The notes below the pieces were generated by a model that had not been told where the DNA came from, ran no database searches, and worked only from the letters and a program-made list of their open reading frames with translations. A program made the position numbers and the translations under genes. Below are positions 10,659-20,077 of a stretch of 64,000 nt of DNA, one piece after another. This DNA is from Aliiglaciecola lipolytica. GTDB taxonomy: Bacteria > Pseudomonadota > Gammaproteobacteria > Enterobacterales > Alteromonadaceae. Location of the stretch: contig NZ_JAHKPT010000025.1 in the NCBI RefSeq assembly GCF_018860635.1, positions 229,867 to 293,866 on the forward strand, written 5' to 3'. Position 1 is the stretch's first letter. Each line of letters begins with the position of its first letter.

Positions 10659-11996
10659 ATGAAAAAATCAATTCTGTCTCTGCTTATTGGCTTTAGCGTG
10701 GCCACTCAAGCCTATGCAGATGATCTTTATCAGGTGTATCAACGCGCACTGGAACAAGATCCCACGATCAATAAAGCGAAAGCTGATCGCGACGCAGCCT
10801 TTGAAGGCATATCAATCAGTCGGGCGAACTTATTGCCTCAAGTTTCTGGTGTTATTAGCTATAGTAAAAGTTCTCAGGAATCACTTAATTATTCAAACGA
10901 CAGTTCGTCGCCATCAATAATTACCACTGACACAACCAATTTGGGTTGGGATATCAACCTTTCGTTGTCGGTATATGACCATAAGAATTGGGTTGGTCTA
11001 AATCGAGCAGAAAAAATTGCTCAGCAAAGTGACACCACTTTTGCATTGGCCAAACAAGAGCTTATTGTTAGAACCACGATTGCCTATTTGGCGGTACTTC
11101 GTGCCAAAGATGGCTTAGAATTTGTGCAAGCAGAAAAGCGCGCGATTGAACGTCAGTTAGAACAAACTAAACAACGCTTTGAAGTAGGATTAACTGCAAT
11201 TACTGATGTGCATGAAGCTCAAGCTAATTTCGATAATACGGTTGCACAAGAAATTGTGGCTGAAAATTTAGTTGAACTTAGATTAGAAGAATTGCGAGAA
11301 ATCACTGGCAAGTATCACGATAACTTGTCGGTACTCAATACTGAAAGCTTTTCAGCTTCAAGACCCATTCCAGAGCGAGTAGATGGCTGGCTTTCCATCG
11401 CCGAAGAAAAGAATCTGGATTTAATGGTGAGTAAATTGGCAACTGAAATAGCCAAAGATGACATTAAACACGCTCGAGCTGGCCATTATCCAACAGTTAG
11501 CCTCACGGCCTCAATTGGCAGTGATGATACCGAAGTTCTTGGTATTGACTTACCGGCACGAGACAATGATTCGATAGGCCTAAGCTTAAATGTGCCTATT
11601 TACTCAGGTGGCAGTGTGAGCTCGCAAACGGCCCAAGCAAAATACAATTTCATTGCAGCCAGTGAAAATTTAGAGTTGACCCATCGTTCGACTGTTCGCT
11701 CTATTCGCAGTTCTTATAATGATGTAGTGGCAGCAACGTCAACGATTCGCGCTTTTGAACAAGCGGTTATTTCAGCACAAAGTGCGCTCCAAGCCACTGA
11801 AGCAGGATTTGACGTAGGTACGCGCACCATAGTTGATGTGCTTAACAGCACTCGTAACCTGTTTGATGCGCGTCGGAATCTTGCCAGCGCACGTTATGAT
11901 TTCATCTCCGCAGTAATGACCTTGAAACGTTCTGCAGGTAACCTAACAGAACAAGACTTAGAAGATATTAACCGAGGGTTAAGACCCGCTTCTTAA
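10659..11996 (+). CDS. tolC: Outer-membrane efflux channel TolC
   Basis: TolC is the trimeric outer-membrane channel used by RND/ABC drug efflux pumps and type I secretion. The 445-residue protein has a Sec signal peptide (residues 1-20, ending AYA before DDLYQVY) and the two-fold internal repeat of the outer-membrane efflux family. Family segments include DLYQVYQRALEQDP, YLAVLRAKDGLE, RFEVGLTAITDVHEAQ, and in the second half AGFDVGTRTIVDVLNS. Position divergent from nudF is conserved in gammaproteobacteria. A strong terminator follows directly. Confidence 0.95.
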   Translation: MKKSILSLLIGFSVATQAYADDLYQVYQRALEQDPTINKAKADRDAAFEGISISRANLLPQVSGVISYSKSSQESLNYSNDSSSPSIITTDTTNLGWDINLSLSVYDHKNWVGLNRAEKIAQQSDTTFALAKQELIVRTTIAYLAVLRAKDGLEFVQAEKRAIERQLEQTKQRFEVGLTAITDVHEAQANFDNTVAQEIVAENLVELRLEELREITGKYHDNLSVLNTESFSASRPIPERVDGWLSIAEEKNLDLMVSKLATEIAKDDIKHARAGHYPTVSLTASIGSDDTEVLGIDLPARDNDSIGLSLNVPIYSGGSVSSQTAQAKYNFIAASENLELTHRSTVRSIRSSYNDVVAATSTIRAFEQAVISAQSALQATEAGFDVGTRTIVDVLNSTRNLFDARRNLASARYDFISAVMTLKRSAGNLTEQDLEDINRGLRPAS

Positions 11997-12010
11997 CCCC
12001 ATTAACGTGC

Positions 12011-12049
12011 AAAAAATCCGTTACCGGCTTTGCCGCTAGCGGATTTTTT
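12011..12049 (+). terminator. Intrinsic terminator of tolC
   Basis: A hairpin whose outer stem is AAAAAATCCG / CGGATTTTTT, with an inner CGGC / GCCG stem and a T run at the 3' side. It lies 14 bp after the tolC stop, and the A-rich 5' arm makes it potentially bidirectional. Confidence 0.85.
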
Positions 12050-12121
12050 ATGTTCACCTTGTCATGCTGTTTGATAATATATCGGCGCTTTGTTTAACTC
12101 TTTCTTTGGACTCCAACTGAC

Positions 12122-12964
12122 ATGAATGCGTCTGCAATAAAAGCTAAATTTATAAAGATTCGGTCTAACAAAATTTTCGAACTTGTGGTTATTTCGGTAA
12201 TTATTTTTTCGGCCTTACTAGTTGGCGCGAAAACTTATGAAATGTCACCGACTCTAATATCGGTCACCACCTTTTTGGATTGGTTTATTACCTTTTTCTT
12301 TTTCGCTGAAATAACCATTCGTTTTTTTGCGGAACCTCGTAAACGAGACTTTTTTAAAAGTCTTTGGAATATATTTGACACCTTAATTGTATTGGTAAGT
12401 ATTATTCCTGCAGACAACACCGACATGGCAATAATAGCCCGTTTGGTAAGGGTTTTTAGGGTGCTCAGAATGGTTTCTATTATTCCTGAACTGCGCCTAC
12501 TGTTAACATCATTGGTCAAAGCCATGCCCCAACTCGGCTATGTCATGTTATTAATGTTTATAATCTTTTATATTTATGGAGCAATTGGAAGCACCTTATT
12601 TGAAGAAATTAACCCTGTGCTATGGGGTGATATTACAATTTCCATGTTAACTCTATTTAGGGTCATGACGTTTGAAGATTGGACTGACGTGATGTATGAA
12701 ACCATGGAGGTTTATCCACTTAGCTGGATATTTTATTTAACCTTCATATTTTTAAGTGCCTTTGCTTTCCTAAACATGGTGATAGGTATTGTGGTTAATG
12801 TCATGGAACAGGAAAACCAAAAAGCACGAAATGATAAGATGTTGGAGTTAGGCGAACCGACAATTGCTGACTTATCCAAACAATTAAATGACATTCACGA
12901 GCAGATTCAACAACTTAATAAAAACAATCAACAAAAAATATCTGTAAAATCAGAAGGTAACTGA
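12122..12964 (+). CDS. Bacterial voltage-gated sodium channel-like ion transporter
   Basis: A 280-residue six-transmembrane ion channel subunit of the NaChBac/BacNav type, acting as a tetramer in the inner membrane. Visible are S1 (about residues 20-40), S2-S3, an S4 voltage sensor with spaced arginines (ARLVRVFRVLRMV, about 106-118), S5, a pore loop with the filter TFEDW, and S6 (FLNMVIGIVVNVMEQE). The filter has FEDW where well-studied BacNav channels have LESW, so ion preference could differ. The C terminus (about 235-275) is a short coiled coil, typical for tetramerisation. Single gene, with tolC's terminator upstream. Sodium transport is inferred from the family. Confidence 0.88.
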   Translation: MNASAIKAKFIKIRSNKIFELVVISVIIFSALLVGAKTYEMSPTLISVTTFLDWFITFFFFAEITIRFFAEPRKRDFFKSLWNIFDTLIVLVSIIPADNTDMAIIARLVRVFRVLRMVSIIPELRLLLTSLVKAMPQLGYVMLLMFIIFYIYGAIGSTLFEEINPVLWGDITISMLTLFRVMTFEDWTDVMYETMEVYPLSWIFYLTFIFLSAFAFLNMVIGIVVNVMEQENQKARNDKMLELGEPTIADLSKQLNDIHEQIQQLNKNNQQKISVKSEGN

Positions 12965-13368
12965 ACATCACCAATCCGTTGTGTTGGCAAAAGGCGCAGA
13001 GTGCAGTCAGCGGATTGGTCAACTTCCCCCACGAATGTAAACATTTATGCTCACTGCTTTGTTAATTTATTCATCTCAAATGAGAGTAAAGCCGCTCTAA
13101 TTGCACTATAAAGGTATAGCGTCAAAAAATTATTGACGTTTGGACGTTTTTTAAGGGATTAAGCGTCAAAAGTATAGCTAACCATAACTATTAGGTAAAT
13201 TAAATAACCGTAAAGACAGTAAAAGTTGTATTATTCAATTTTTAAAAGCTGGCATTGTTTTCGCTTAGTAATAATTAAAGCAGTGAAACCAAAATGATAG
13301 CTAACAATGATTGTACCAGTGGCCGAAATTAATTTGACCACGGTTAAAATCTCAAATGGAATAAAATT
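12965..13368. other. Intergenic stretch with a long-range inverted repeat
   Basis: About 400 bp without a convincing gene. Just after the channel gene an inverted repeat ACCAATCCG (12970-12978) / CGGATTGGT (13011-13019) could form a hairpin with a large loop, but no T run follows. The rest is AT-rich and probably carries the promoter of the small gene at 13369. Confidence 0.4.
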
Positions 13369-13539
13369 ATGCGTATTAAAAGAGTCTCAGAACCATTTAA
13401 GCACTTGGCTGGTAAGTCTTTTAAGTTAGTTTGTATAGATTTGAATAAGGAAAGTTCAAACCAAAAACCCACAGTGCCATTGAACAATGTGGTGAATTTT
13501 CCTATTTCCCAAAAGTGTAAGAATTTCAAAAAGGATTAG
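13369..13539 (+). CDS. Small basic hypothetical protein (56 aa)
   Basis: An open frame of 56 codons from an ATG, encoding a basic peptide (MRIKRVSEPFKHL at the start, ending CKNFKKD). No membrane segment or known motif. It is followed 30 bp later by a strong intrinsic terminator, which is the main argument that it is a real transcribed gene; the ribosome site (GGA about 10 nt upstream) is weak. The antisense strand also has an open frame here, so coding on this strand is not certain. Confidence 0.4.
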   Translation: MRIKRVSEPFKHLAGKSFKLVCIDLNKESSNQKPTVPLNNVVNFPISQKCKNFKKD

Positions 13540-13568
13540 AACTTTTTCCTAACCTTCTGAACCGAAAT

Positions 13569-13596
13569 AAAAATGGGAGCGTCCGCTCCCATTTTT
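13569..13596. terminator. Strong bidirectional intrinsic terminator
   Basis: A 12-bp perfect stem (AAAAATGGGAGC / GCTCCCATTTTT) with a 4-nt loop and A/T runs at both ends. It serves the small plus-strand gene ending at 13539 and the minus-strand TPR gene ending at 13667. Confidence 0.9.
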
Positions 13597-13666
13597 ATGT
13601 CTCAATTTGTTAATTTCAATTTACCAAGCGCACAGCCACTTCATTGAGGTGAGCATGTTGCACTCA

Positions 13667-16408
13667 TTAAATTCCATACTGCGTTTTTAGGCTTTTGACT
13701 CGTGCGATGGTATTTTCATCCGTAAAAGTGCGCTCCACAAGCTTTCTTCTCGCTAAGCTGTTGTTACCACTTGCCAGTAATACTTCTACATAATTAAGAT
13801 AGATCTCGTTATTCTCCATCGAATCATTTATCACACGGTCATAATATTTTAAGGCTTCCTCATACTTTTCCTGTTTCATCAAAGCTTGCGCCAAGGTGTC
13901 CACCGCATCAGGGTTGTTAGGATGTTGTTCAACCGCCTGCTTCGCATATTTTTCGGCTTCTTTTAAACGTCCATTTTGCGCATACAAATAAGCCAAGTTA
14001 TTCAGTACAACAAAGTTATTTGGGTTTAACTCTAAGGTTTTCTCATAAGTGGCGATGGCTTTTTCTTCATCACCGCTTATTTGACGTTCTGCAACCATCA
14101 TTTTCACCGCAATATCATTGGGATACTTTTCAGCATGTTTTTGCAGCAGCGCGAGCGCTTGAGATTTTTGATCAAGTCGTTCTAGATTCACCGCAAGCAA
14201 CACTGCATTTCGACTATTGGGTATTGCTTCATATACGGCTTCAGAATTAACCAGAGCATCGGCATATTCTTGGTCGGACATTTGAATGCGGGCTTTGAAG
14301 CCTTTGACTACAGGCAATTGTTGAGTGGCTTCTGGTAACTTTGCAAGCGCGGCCTTAGCTTCTTCAAACTGTCTGGACATAACTAAGAAATGTGTTCTCA
14401 ACACCTCTACACTTAAATCATCACGAGCTTCAAGAAAACGACTGCTTAGTTTGGCACCTTCGGCGAAATCTCCTTTGGCATCAAGCAATAGCATTTTACC
14501 TAAGTTGGCATCTCTACTATTTGGATAACTGGCAAGCCATTTATCATAATGTTGATTGGCATCTGCTATACCGCCAATTCCAAGCAAAGCTTTACCTTTT
14601 AAATTCCAAAAAGATGAAGGTATAGAATCATTCTCAGGGATACTCTCAAGGGTTGTTAAAACCTGATTCCAATCTTGTTCAGTTAAATACATTCGAGCTA
14701 CTACCAGCTTCAAGTCTGTATTTTGCGGTTCATTTCGTAGAGCTGTTAACGCCGGCTGCATACCTTTGGCACTTTCTTTCAATTGACGATGAGAAAGGTA
14801 ATAGGATGCTAAAGCGGGTATAAAGCTTGGTTTCTTAGATAAAATAGCCAGTAATTTTTCATGCCCGGAATCACGATTACCTTTGGCTATGTCTAAGTTG
14901 GCAATAGCTAGCTTTATCAAACCATTTTCAGGATCTAGCGCTTCGGCCTTCTTATACATAGCCAATGCACTATCAAAATCACTTTGCTTAATCGCCAGTT
15001 CTCCGGCGAGCATATAGGCTTTAAAGTCTTCTGGATTAGAGGCAATCCATTCGTCAGCAAGTTCTTGTGCCTTATCGAATTGTCGAGTTGCAAGGTACGC
15101 ATTTGCTAAGGTTGCTCTTGTTACATCCATATCTGGACTTTGTTCAAGCGCATTTTCTAAGTCTATGATGCCGCTGACATCATTTAATGAGAGTCTTAAT
15201 ACGCCCAATCTAGTTAGGTCTTCCGCAGAACGGCTTATCTCTGCTGAGCGTGCAACGACTTCTTTGGCATCGATTAGATTGCCAGCACGAATTAACTCGT
15301 ATCCGGCTTTGGAAAACAGCTTAGCATCTTGCTCGGTCACTTCACTGAACATTTCCAATACATTGCTAGCATCTTCAGATAACCCCAGCTCCAATTGACT
15401 GGCCGCCAACATTTTTAGCGCTGGATGGTTAGCTGGCAAAGAACTGGCAATATAAGACAAGTGAGTATTCGCCGCTTCATAGTCTTTGAGCACGTATGCC
15501 GCATGCCCTGCAATCAATCTCAAAACTGGGTCACCGCGACCACTTTGAATTGCTTTTTCAGCATATTTTTGCGCGTTTTCATGCTCGTTTTTGGCTGCAC
15601 TGACGACGCTTTTCAATTGATTAAGTAAGGCATTATCTTGGTTGATCGCTAATAATTGATCAATGTATGGTTCTGCTTGGGTAATTTTTCCGTTATCAAC
15701 TAAAAGTTTTGCTAAGACAAATACAATCTGTGTATCTTCTGGATATAACGCTAAGTACTTTTCATATACCTCAGCTGCTTTATCAGCCTGTTGAGTACGT
15801 AAATACAATTGACCTTGCAACTTAAGTACATCGGCATTTTCAGGATACTTTTGCGCCAACGAATCGGTTTTATTTATCGCTTCGTCGATATTTTGATTTA
15901 ACACTAAACCAAAGACTTCAACTAATCCGCTATAAACAGTATCAGCGTTAATGGTACTAAGTTGTTCTAATAATAATTTCGCATCTGCTTCTTTTCCTAA
16001 TTGGGCCAGCGACTGCAATTTAAAGAAGCCCACTTCTATCTCTTGCTCAGGTGTCATCCCTGCTTCTGAGTGGTCAATTTCACTCAATTCTGCATAAGCA
16101 CCGGAATTTTGATAGGCCTGAGATAATAAAGGAATGACGTCTGAAGCAGGTTGACCATATTCTAATGCTCGATTTAGTTCTTTTTCTGCACTTTCATATT
16201 GTTTTTGTCTTAAGTACACTTTTCCAAGTTCGAAACGCGCTTTAGGATTTTTAGGGTCAGCTTGAACGGCACTTTTCAGTTCAATAACTGCAGAATTAAA
16301 TTTATTCTGTTCAACGAATTCTTGCGCGGACGTTAAGTGTTCCTCACTTGTTTTTTGAGTGCATCCTAGAATGAGGCTAACGCTAAATGCTATTAGTAAT
16401 GTTCTCAT
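13667..16408 (-). CDS. PrsT-like TPR-repeat lipoprotein (PEP-CTERM/XrtA-type)
   Basis: A 913-residue lipoprotein made almost entirely of tetratricopeptide repeats, matching the PEP-CTERM/XrtA-system TPR lipoprotein family (PrsT). The signal peptide ends in the lipobox LILGC, so Cys16 is the lipidated residue. Typical repeat units are the ones with AVIELKSAVQADPKNPKARFELG-like register in the N-terminal 100 residues and YAKQAVEQHPNNPDAVDTLA-like register near 840. In other bacteria PrsT is coded with exopolysaccharide and exosortase genes; none are adjacent here, so it either works with genes elsewhere or has been recruited separately. Sub-family assignment is moderately confident. Confidence 0.8.
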   Translation of the reverse strand: MRTLLIAFSVSLILGCTQKTSEEHLTSAQEFVEQNKFNSAVIELKSAVQADPKNPKARFELGKVYLRQKQYESAEKELNRALEYGQPASDVIPLLSQAYQNSGAYAELSEIDHSEAGMTPEQEIEVGFFKLQSLAQLGKEADAKLLLEQLSTINADTVYSGLVEVFGLVLNQNIDEAINKTDSLAQKYPENADVLKLQGQLYLRTQQADKAAEVYEKYLALYPEDTQIVFVLAKLLVDNGKITQAEPYIDQLLAINQDNALLNQLKSVVSAAKNEHENAQKYAEKAIQSGRGDPVLRLIAGHAAYVLKDYEAANTHLSYIASSLPANHPALKMLAASQLELGLSEDASNVLEMFSEVTEQDAKLFSKAGYELIRAGNLIDAKEVVARSAEISRSAEDLTRLGVLRLSLNDVSGIIDLENALEQSPDMDVTRATLANAYLATRQFDKAQELADEWIASNPEDFKAYMLAGELAIKQSDFDSALAMYKKAEALDPENGLIKLAIANLDIAKGNRDSGHEKLLAILSKKPSFIPALASYYLSHRQLKESAKGMQPALTALRNEPQNTDLKLVVARMYLTEQDWNQVLTTLESIPENDSIPSSFWNLKGKALLGIGGIADANQHYDKWLASYPNSRDANLGKMLLLDAKGDFAEGAKLSSRFLEARDDLSVEVLRTHFLVMSRQFEEAKAALAKLPEATQQLPVVKGFKARIQMSDQEYADALVNSEAVYEAIPNSRNAVLLAVNLERLDQKSQALALLQKHAEKYPNDIAVKMMVAERQISGDEEKAIATYEKTLELNPNNFVVLNNLAYLYAQNGRLKEAEKYAKQAVEQHPNNPDAVDTLAQALMKQEKYEEALKYYDRVINDSMENNEIYLNYVEVLLASGNNSLARRKLVERTFTDENTIARVKSLKTQYGI

Positions 16409-16728
16409 ATTGTTAACTCTTCCTTAATGTCGAATTAGCTCTATGCTACAAGGCTTGTTATTTTTTTAACAGTAAGTTTTTGTTTAAAAACGCCTAGACT
16501 AACACTGATTTTATTAAAATTATGCCTCTTATGTTAATTCACCGTTAACTACCAGTTAAAAAACCAAAAAATATCACCTGAAATGAGACCTTTGTTGGCT
16601 TAAAATAAGGTTATCTAATATACTACGCCTTTAAACAATACCGGCCTTTAGGCACTTTTCAAGATTGCCTGTTTAGCTGTAATTAGCTGATGTCAGTTAA
16701 TTACTTATCCGGTAACCAGGGATCATGA
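16409..16728. promoter_or_regulatory. Divergent regulatory region, long leader of the DEAD-box helicase gene
   Basis: A 320-bp AT-rich region between divergent genes. It holds promoters for the TPR lipoprotein and the helicase. Long 5' leaders are usual for deaD-type genes, and a stretch near 16620-16700 could be such a leader, but no defined structure could be established by eye. Confidence 0.4.
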
Positions 16729-18456
16729 ATGACCAGTACGACAGATATAACATTTAAAGAACTTAATCTACCTGAAGCACTCTTGCAAGCGATTGAAAAA
16801 GTGGGCTATGAAAAGCCTTCTCCAATTCAAGCTGAGAGTATACCGTTAATATTACAAGGGCATGACCTTCTTGGCCAAGCACAAACAGGTACAGGTAAAA
16901 CCGGTGCGTTTGCACTTCCTATGTTGGCCAATCTAGACATTGACGCAGATTACACTCAACTATTAGTTTTAGCGCCTACCCGCGAATTAGCTATCCAAGT
17001 AGCAGAAGCGTTTCAAGTGTATGCTAGCTTTTCGAAAAAAATCCGCGTTCTACCTATCTATGGTGGCCAATCTTACGACAATCAAATTCGTCAGTTAAAA
17101 CGTGGCGTTCAGGTAGTGGTAGGTACGCCAGGGCGTGTTATTGACCATATTAAACGCGGCACGCTTAAACTAGACAAATTACGCTTCTTGGTACTAGATG
17201 AAGCCGATGAAATGTTGCGTATGGGATTCATTGACGACGTGGAATGGATTTTAAGCCACGCGCCAGCGACTCGCCAAACTGCGCTTTTCTCAGCGACAAT
17301 GCCAGCGCCAATTAAGAAAATAACTGAACGTTATTTGAATAATCCTAAACATGTAAAAATTGCGTCCAAAGTGAGTACCGCAAGTACCATTAGACAGCGT
17401 TTTTGTCAGGTTGCTGGACATCATAAGTTAGAAGCCTTAACCCGTATCATGGAAGTGGAAGAATTTGATGGTGTCATCATTTTCGTACGTACCAAAACCG
17501 CTACCGTAGAATTAGCTGATAAATTATCAGCCCGTGGTTACGATGTTGAACCATTAAATGGTGACATCGCGCAAAACGCACGAGAAAGAACGGTTGATCG
17601 CCTTAAACAAGGTAAAATTGATATTCTTGTGGCCACCGACGTAGTAGCCCGTGGATTGGACGTTGAGCGTGTCAGCCACGTTATCAACTACGATGTTCCC
17701 TATGATACCGAATCTTACGTACACAGAATTGGTCGTACCGGTCGTGCGGGACGCCAAGGCGATGCGATTTTATTTATTTCACATCGTGAAAAGCGCATGT
17801 TGTTCTCTATCGAGAAAGCAACCAAACAAAGCATTGAACAGATGCCGATTCCATCGATTTCAGAAATCAATGAAACTCGACTATCTCGTTTTAAAACCAG
17901 CGTAATCGAAGCCATTCAAGATGATTCAATTGAGAGCTTAATTCCAATTGTTGAATCAATTCAAAAAGAAACTGAAGCAGCTCCAGAGAAAATCATGGCC
18001 GCTTTAGCTAAAATTGCGCAAGGTGATGAGCCATTAATTCTTAAAGAAGGCGACCGCCCTGACTTAAATGCAAAACCTGCTTATAATGATCGGGAAAGAG
18101 CACCTCGTAGCGGCGGCAGAGAACGTGGTTCAAGAGATGATCGTGGACCAAAACGTAGCCGCAGCAGCAAACCCGATGAAGGTATGCAACGTTATAGAAT
18201 TGATGTTGGTCATACACACGGTGCCAAGCCTGGTAATATCGTTGGAGCTATAGCTAACGAAGCAAATATTAGCAGTAAAAATATTGGTGCTATTGAAATA
18301 TTTGATAACTTCAGTACCGTTGATTTGCCAAAAGGCATGCCGGCTAACACTTTTGGTGTACTTGAAAAGACACGTGTAGCAGGACAGCGTTTAGCCATTC
18401 GTGAGTGGAGCGAAGAGCCACCGAAACGTAAATCACGGAAATTCGATAAACGATAA
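16729..18456 (+). CDS. deaD: DEAD-box ATP-dependent RNA helicase DeaD/CsdA
   Basis: A 575-residue RNA helicase involved in ribosome assembly and RNA turnover, especially in the cold. The helicase core has all motifs: Q motif before SPIQAESIP, Walker A AQTGTGKT, PTRELA, TPGR, DEAD, SAT, and HRIGRTGRAGR. A basic linker (about 460-490, RGSRDDRGPKRSR) is followed by the C-terminal DbpA-type RNA-binding domain (about 495-570, RYRIDVGHTHGAKPGNIVGAI onward), which separates DeaD from RhlE and SrmB. Monocistronic with its own terminator. Confidence 0.93.
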   Translation: MTSTTDITFKELNLPEALLQAIEKVGYEKPSPIQAESIPLILQGHDLLGQAQTGTGKTGAFALPMLANLDIDADYTQLLVLAPTRELAIQVAEAFQVYASFSKKIRVLPIYGGQSYDNQIRQLKRGVQVVVGTPGRVIDHIKRGTLKLDKLRFLVLDEADEMLRMGFIDDVEWILSHAPATRQTALFSATMPAPIKKITERYLNNPKHVKIASKVSTASTIRQRFCQVAGHHKLEALTRIMEVEEFDGVIIFVRTKTATVELADKLSARGYDVEPLNGDIAQNARERTVDRLKQGKIDILVATDVVARGLDVERVSHVINYDVPYDTESYVHRIGRTGRAGRQGDAILFISHREKRMLFSIEKATKQSIEQMPIPSISEINETRLSRFKTSVIEAIQDDSIESLIPIVESIQKETEAAPEKIMAALAKIAQGDEPLILKEGDRPDLNAKPAYNDRERAPRSGGRERGSRDDRGPKRSRSSKPDEGMQRYRIDVGHTHGAKPGNIVGAIANEANISSKNIGAIEIFDNFSTVDLPKGMPANTFGVLEKTRVAGQRLAIREWSEEPPKRKSRKFDKR

Positions 18457-18462
18457 AATATC

Positions 18463-18488
18463 AAACCCGCTCACAAGGCGGGTTTTTT
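18463..18488 (+). terminator. Intrinsic terminator of deaD
   Basis: Stem AAACCCGC / GCGGGTTT with a 7-nt loop followed by a T run, located 7 bp after the deaD stop. Confidence 0.88.
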
Positions 18489-18598
18489 GATTCAAATTCT
18501 AAATAACCAAAAGAACTATCAATTAGCTTTTAATACTTTTGTTCTATATGGATTTTCACGCAGAATCTATTTCTCAACTACTACTATAGGCAACCGAT

Positions 18599-19996
18599 AT
18601 GCGTTATTTCCCCATTTTTATTGATACTCAAAAGTTAAACTGCTTAGTAGTAGGAGCAGGGGAAGTGGCTGCCCGTAAAATAGAATTGCTACTTAAAAGC
18701 GAAGCAAAAATTACAGTAGTAGCACCTTGGATGTGTAACACAGTAGCGCAGTTTGCAGAACAAGGCTTAATCACCGTCATTTCAAGAGAATTTAGCCATG
18801 ACGATATTACGCAGCGAGACCTGATTTTTGTGGCAACCGATAGCAGCGAAGTGAACCAACAAGTTCATAAACTGGCTAGTGATGCCAATATTTTAGTTAA
18901 TGTGGTTGATAACACACCTTTGTGCAAGTTTATCACCCCGTCGATTATCGACCGTTCGCCAATTGTGATCGCCATGAGCAGTGGTGGCGTTGCACCGGTT
19001 TTATTACGCTATTTACGCCAAAAGTTAGAATCTTACATCCCGCAAAAAACAGCTCGTTTAGGGCAATTTTCAGAAAAGTTTAGAGAGTTGGTAAAGCAGA
19101 AATTATCGACGGTAACTGCCCGTAGGTTTTTTTGGGAAGATATCCTTGATGGTCCTGTAGCAGAGCAGGTGTTTAACGGTAATCAACAAAAAGCAGAGGC
19201 GTTATTTGCCGAGTCATTGGAAAACCACCAGCAAAAGAAAGTCCATGGTGAAGTTTACTTAGTAGGTGCGGGTCCTGGTGATCCAGATTTGCTTACCTTC
19301 AAAGCCCTGCGGTTAATGCAAAAAGCGGATGTTGTGGTCTACGATAGATTGGTGTCCAAAGAAGTTCTAGAGTTGGTGCGTCGAGATGCTGAAAAGATTT
19401 ATGTGGGGAAAGCTAAAAGCCAACATACTCTGCCCCAGCAAGACATAAACGTTTTACTTGCCGATTTAGCCGCAGAAGGAAAACGAGTGGTTCGACTCAA
19501 AGGCGGAGACCCTTTTATTTTTGGACGTGGTGGAGAAGAGATTGAGACCCTAGTGAGTCGTAATATTGCATTCCAAGTGGTGCCGGGGATCACCGCAGCA
19601 ACAGGGGCGGCAAGTTATGCAGGAATCCCGTTAACCCATCGCGACCATGCGCAATCAGTAGTATTCGCAACCGGCCATTTAAAAGACAATACTATTGATT
19701 TAGATTGGCCTGCTTTAGTACAAAAAAATCAAACTATCGTTTTTTATATGGGGATAACTGGCCTAACTATTATCCGTGACAAGCTCATTGAACATGGTAT
19801 GCCCAAAGATATGCCAATAGCGATGGTGCAATCTGCCACCACTGATAAACAAAAAGTTGTGACAGGCAGTTTAGCTACCATTCAAGAGCTTGCCGCAGCA
19901 GCTGACATTAAACCACCTTCACTTATCATTATTGGCACAGTAGTTACCCTGCGAGACAAACTAAATTGGTTTCTTACTGAACAAACAACAAAATAA
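18599..19996 (+). CDS. cysG: Siroheme synthase CysG (multifunctional)
   Basis: CysG makes siroheme from uroporphyrinogen III for sulfite and nitrite reductases. The 465-residue protein fuses an N-terminal precorrin-2 dehydrogenase/ferrochelatase (residues about 1-205, NAD-binding VVGAGEVAARK) to a C-terminal SAM-dependent uroporphyrinogen-III methyltransferase (about 215-465, with VGAGPGDPDLLT, RLKGGDPFIFGRGGEE and the VVPGITAATGAASYAGIPLTHR-type loop). It stands alone here; assimilatory sulfate genes are not adjacent. Confidence 0.95.
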   Translation: MRYFPIFIDTQKLNCLVVGAGEVAARKIELLLKSEAKITVVAPWMCNTVAQFAEQGLITVISREFSHDDITQRDLIFVATDSSEVNQQVHKLASDANILVNVVDNTPLCKFITPSIIDRSPIVIAMSSGGVAPVLLRYLRQKLESYIPQKTARLGQFSEKFRELVKQKLSTVTARRFFWEDILDGPVAEQVFNGNQQKAEALFAESLENHQQKKVHGEVYLVGAGPGDPDLLTFKALRLMQKADVVVYDRLVSKEVLELVRRDAEKIYVGKAKSQHTLPQQDINVLLADLAAEGKRVVRLKGGDPFIFGRGGEEIETLVSRNIAFQVVPGITAATGAASYAGIPLTHRDHAQSVVFATGHLKDNTIDLDWPALVQKNQTIVFYMGITGLTIIRDKLIEHGMPKDMPIAMVQSATTDKQKVVTGSLATIQELAAAADIKPPSLIIIGTVVTLRDKLNWFLTEQTTK

Positions 19997-20077
19997 TCTC
20001 AGAATTCGTTGCCCATAAATTTAACCTCAACTCTGAAATTCGCTACTATGCTTAAGACAAAGAGACGGTGAATTCCA

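Noticed and set aside
13344-13529. Minus-strand frame overlapping the small gene at 13369
   Set aside because: The plus-strand frame has an ATG, and the strong terminator lies downstream of it; the minus-strand frame would read away from that terminator.
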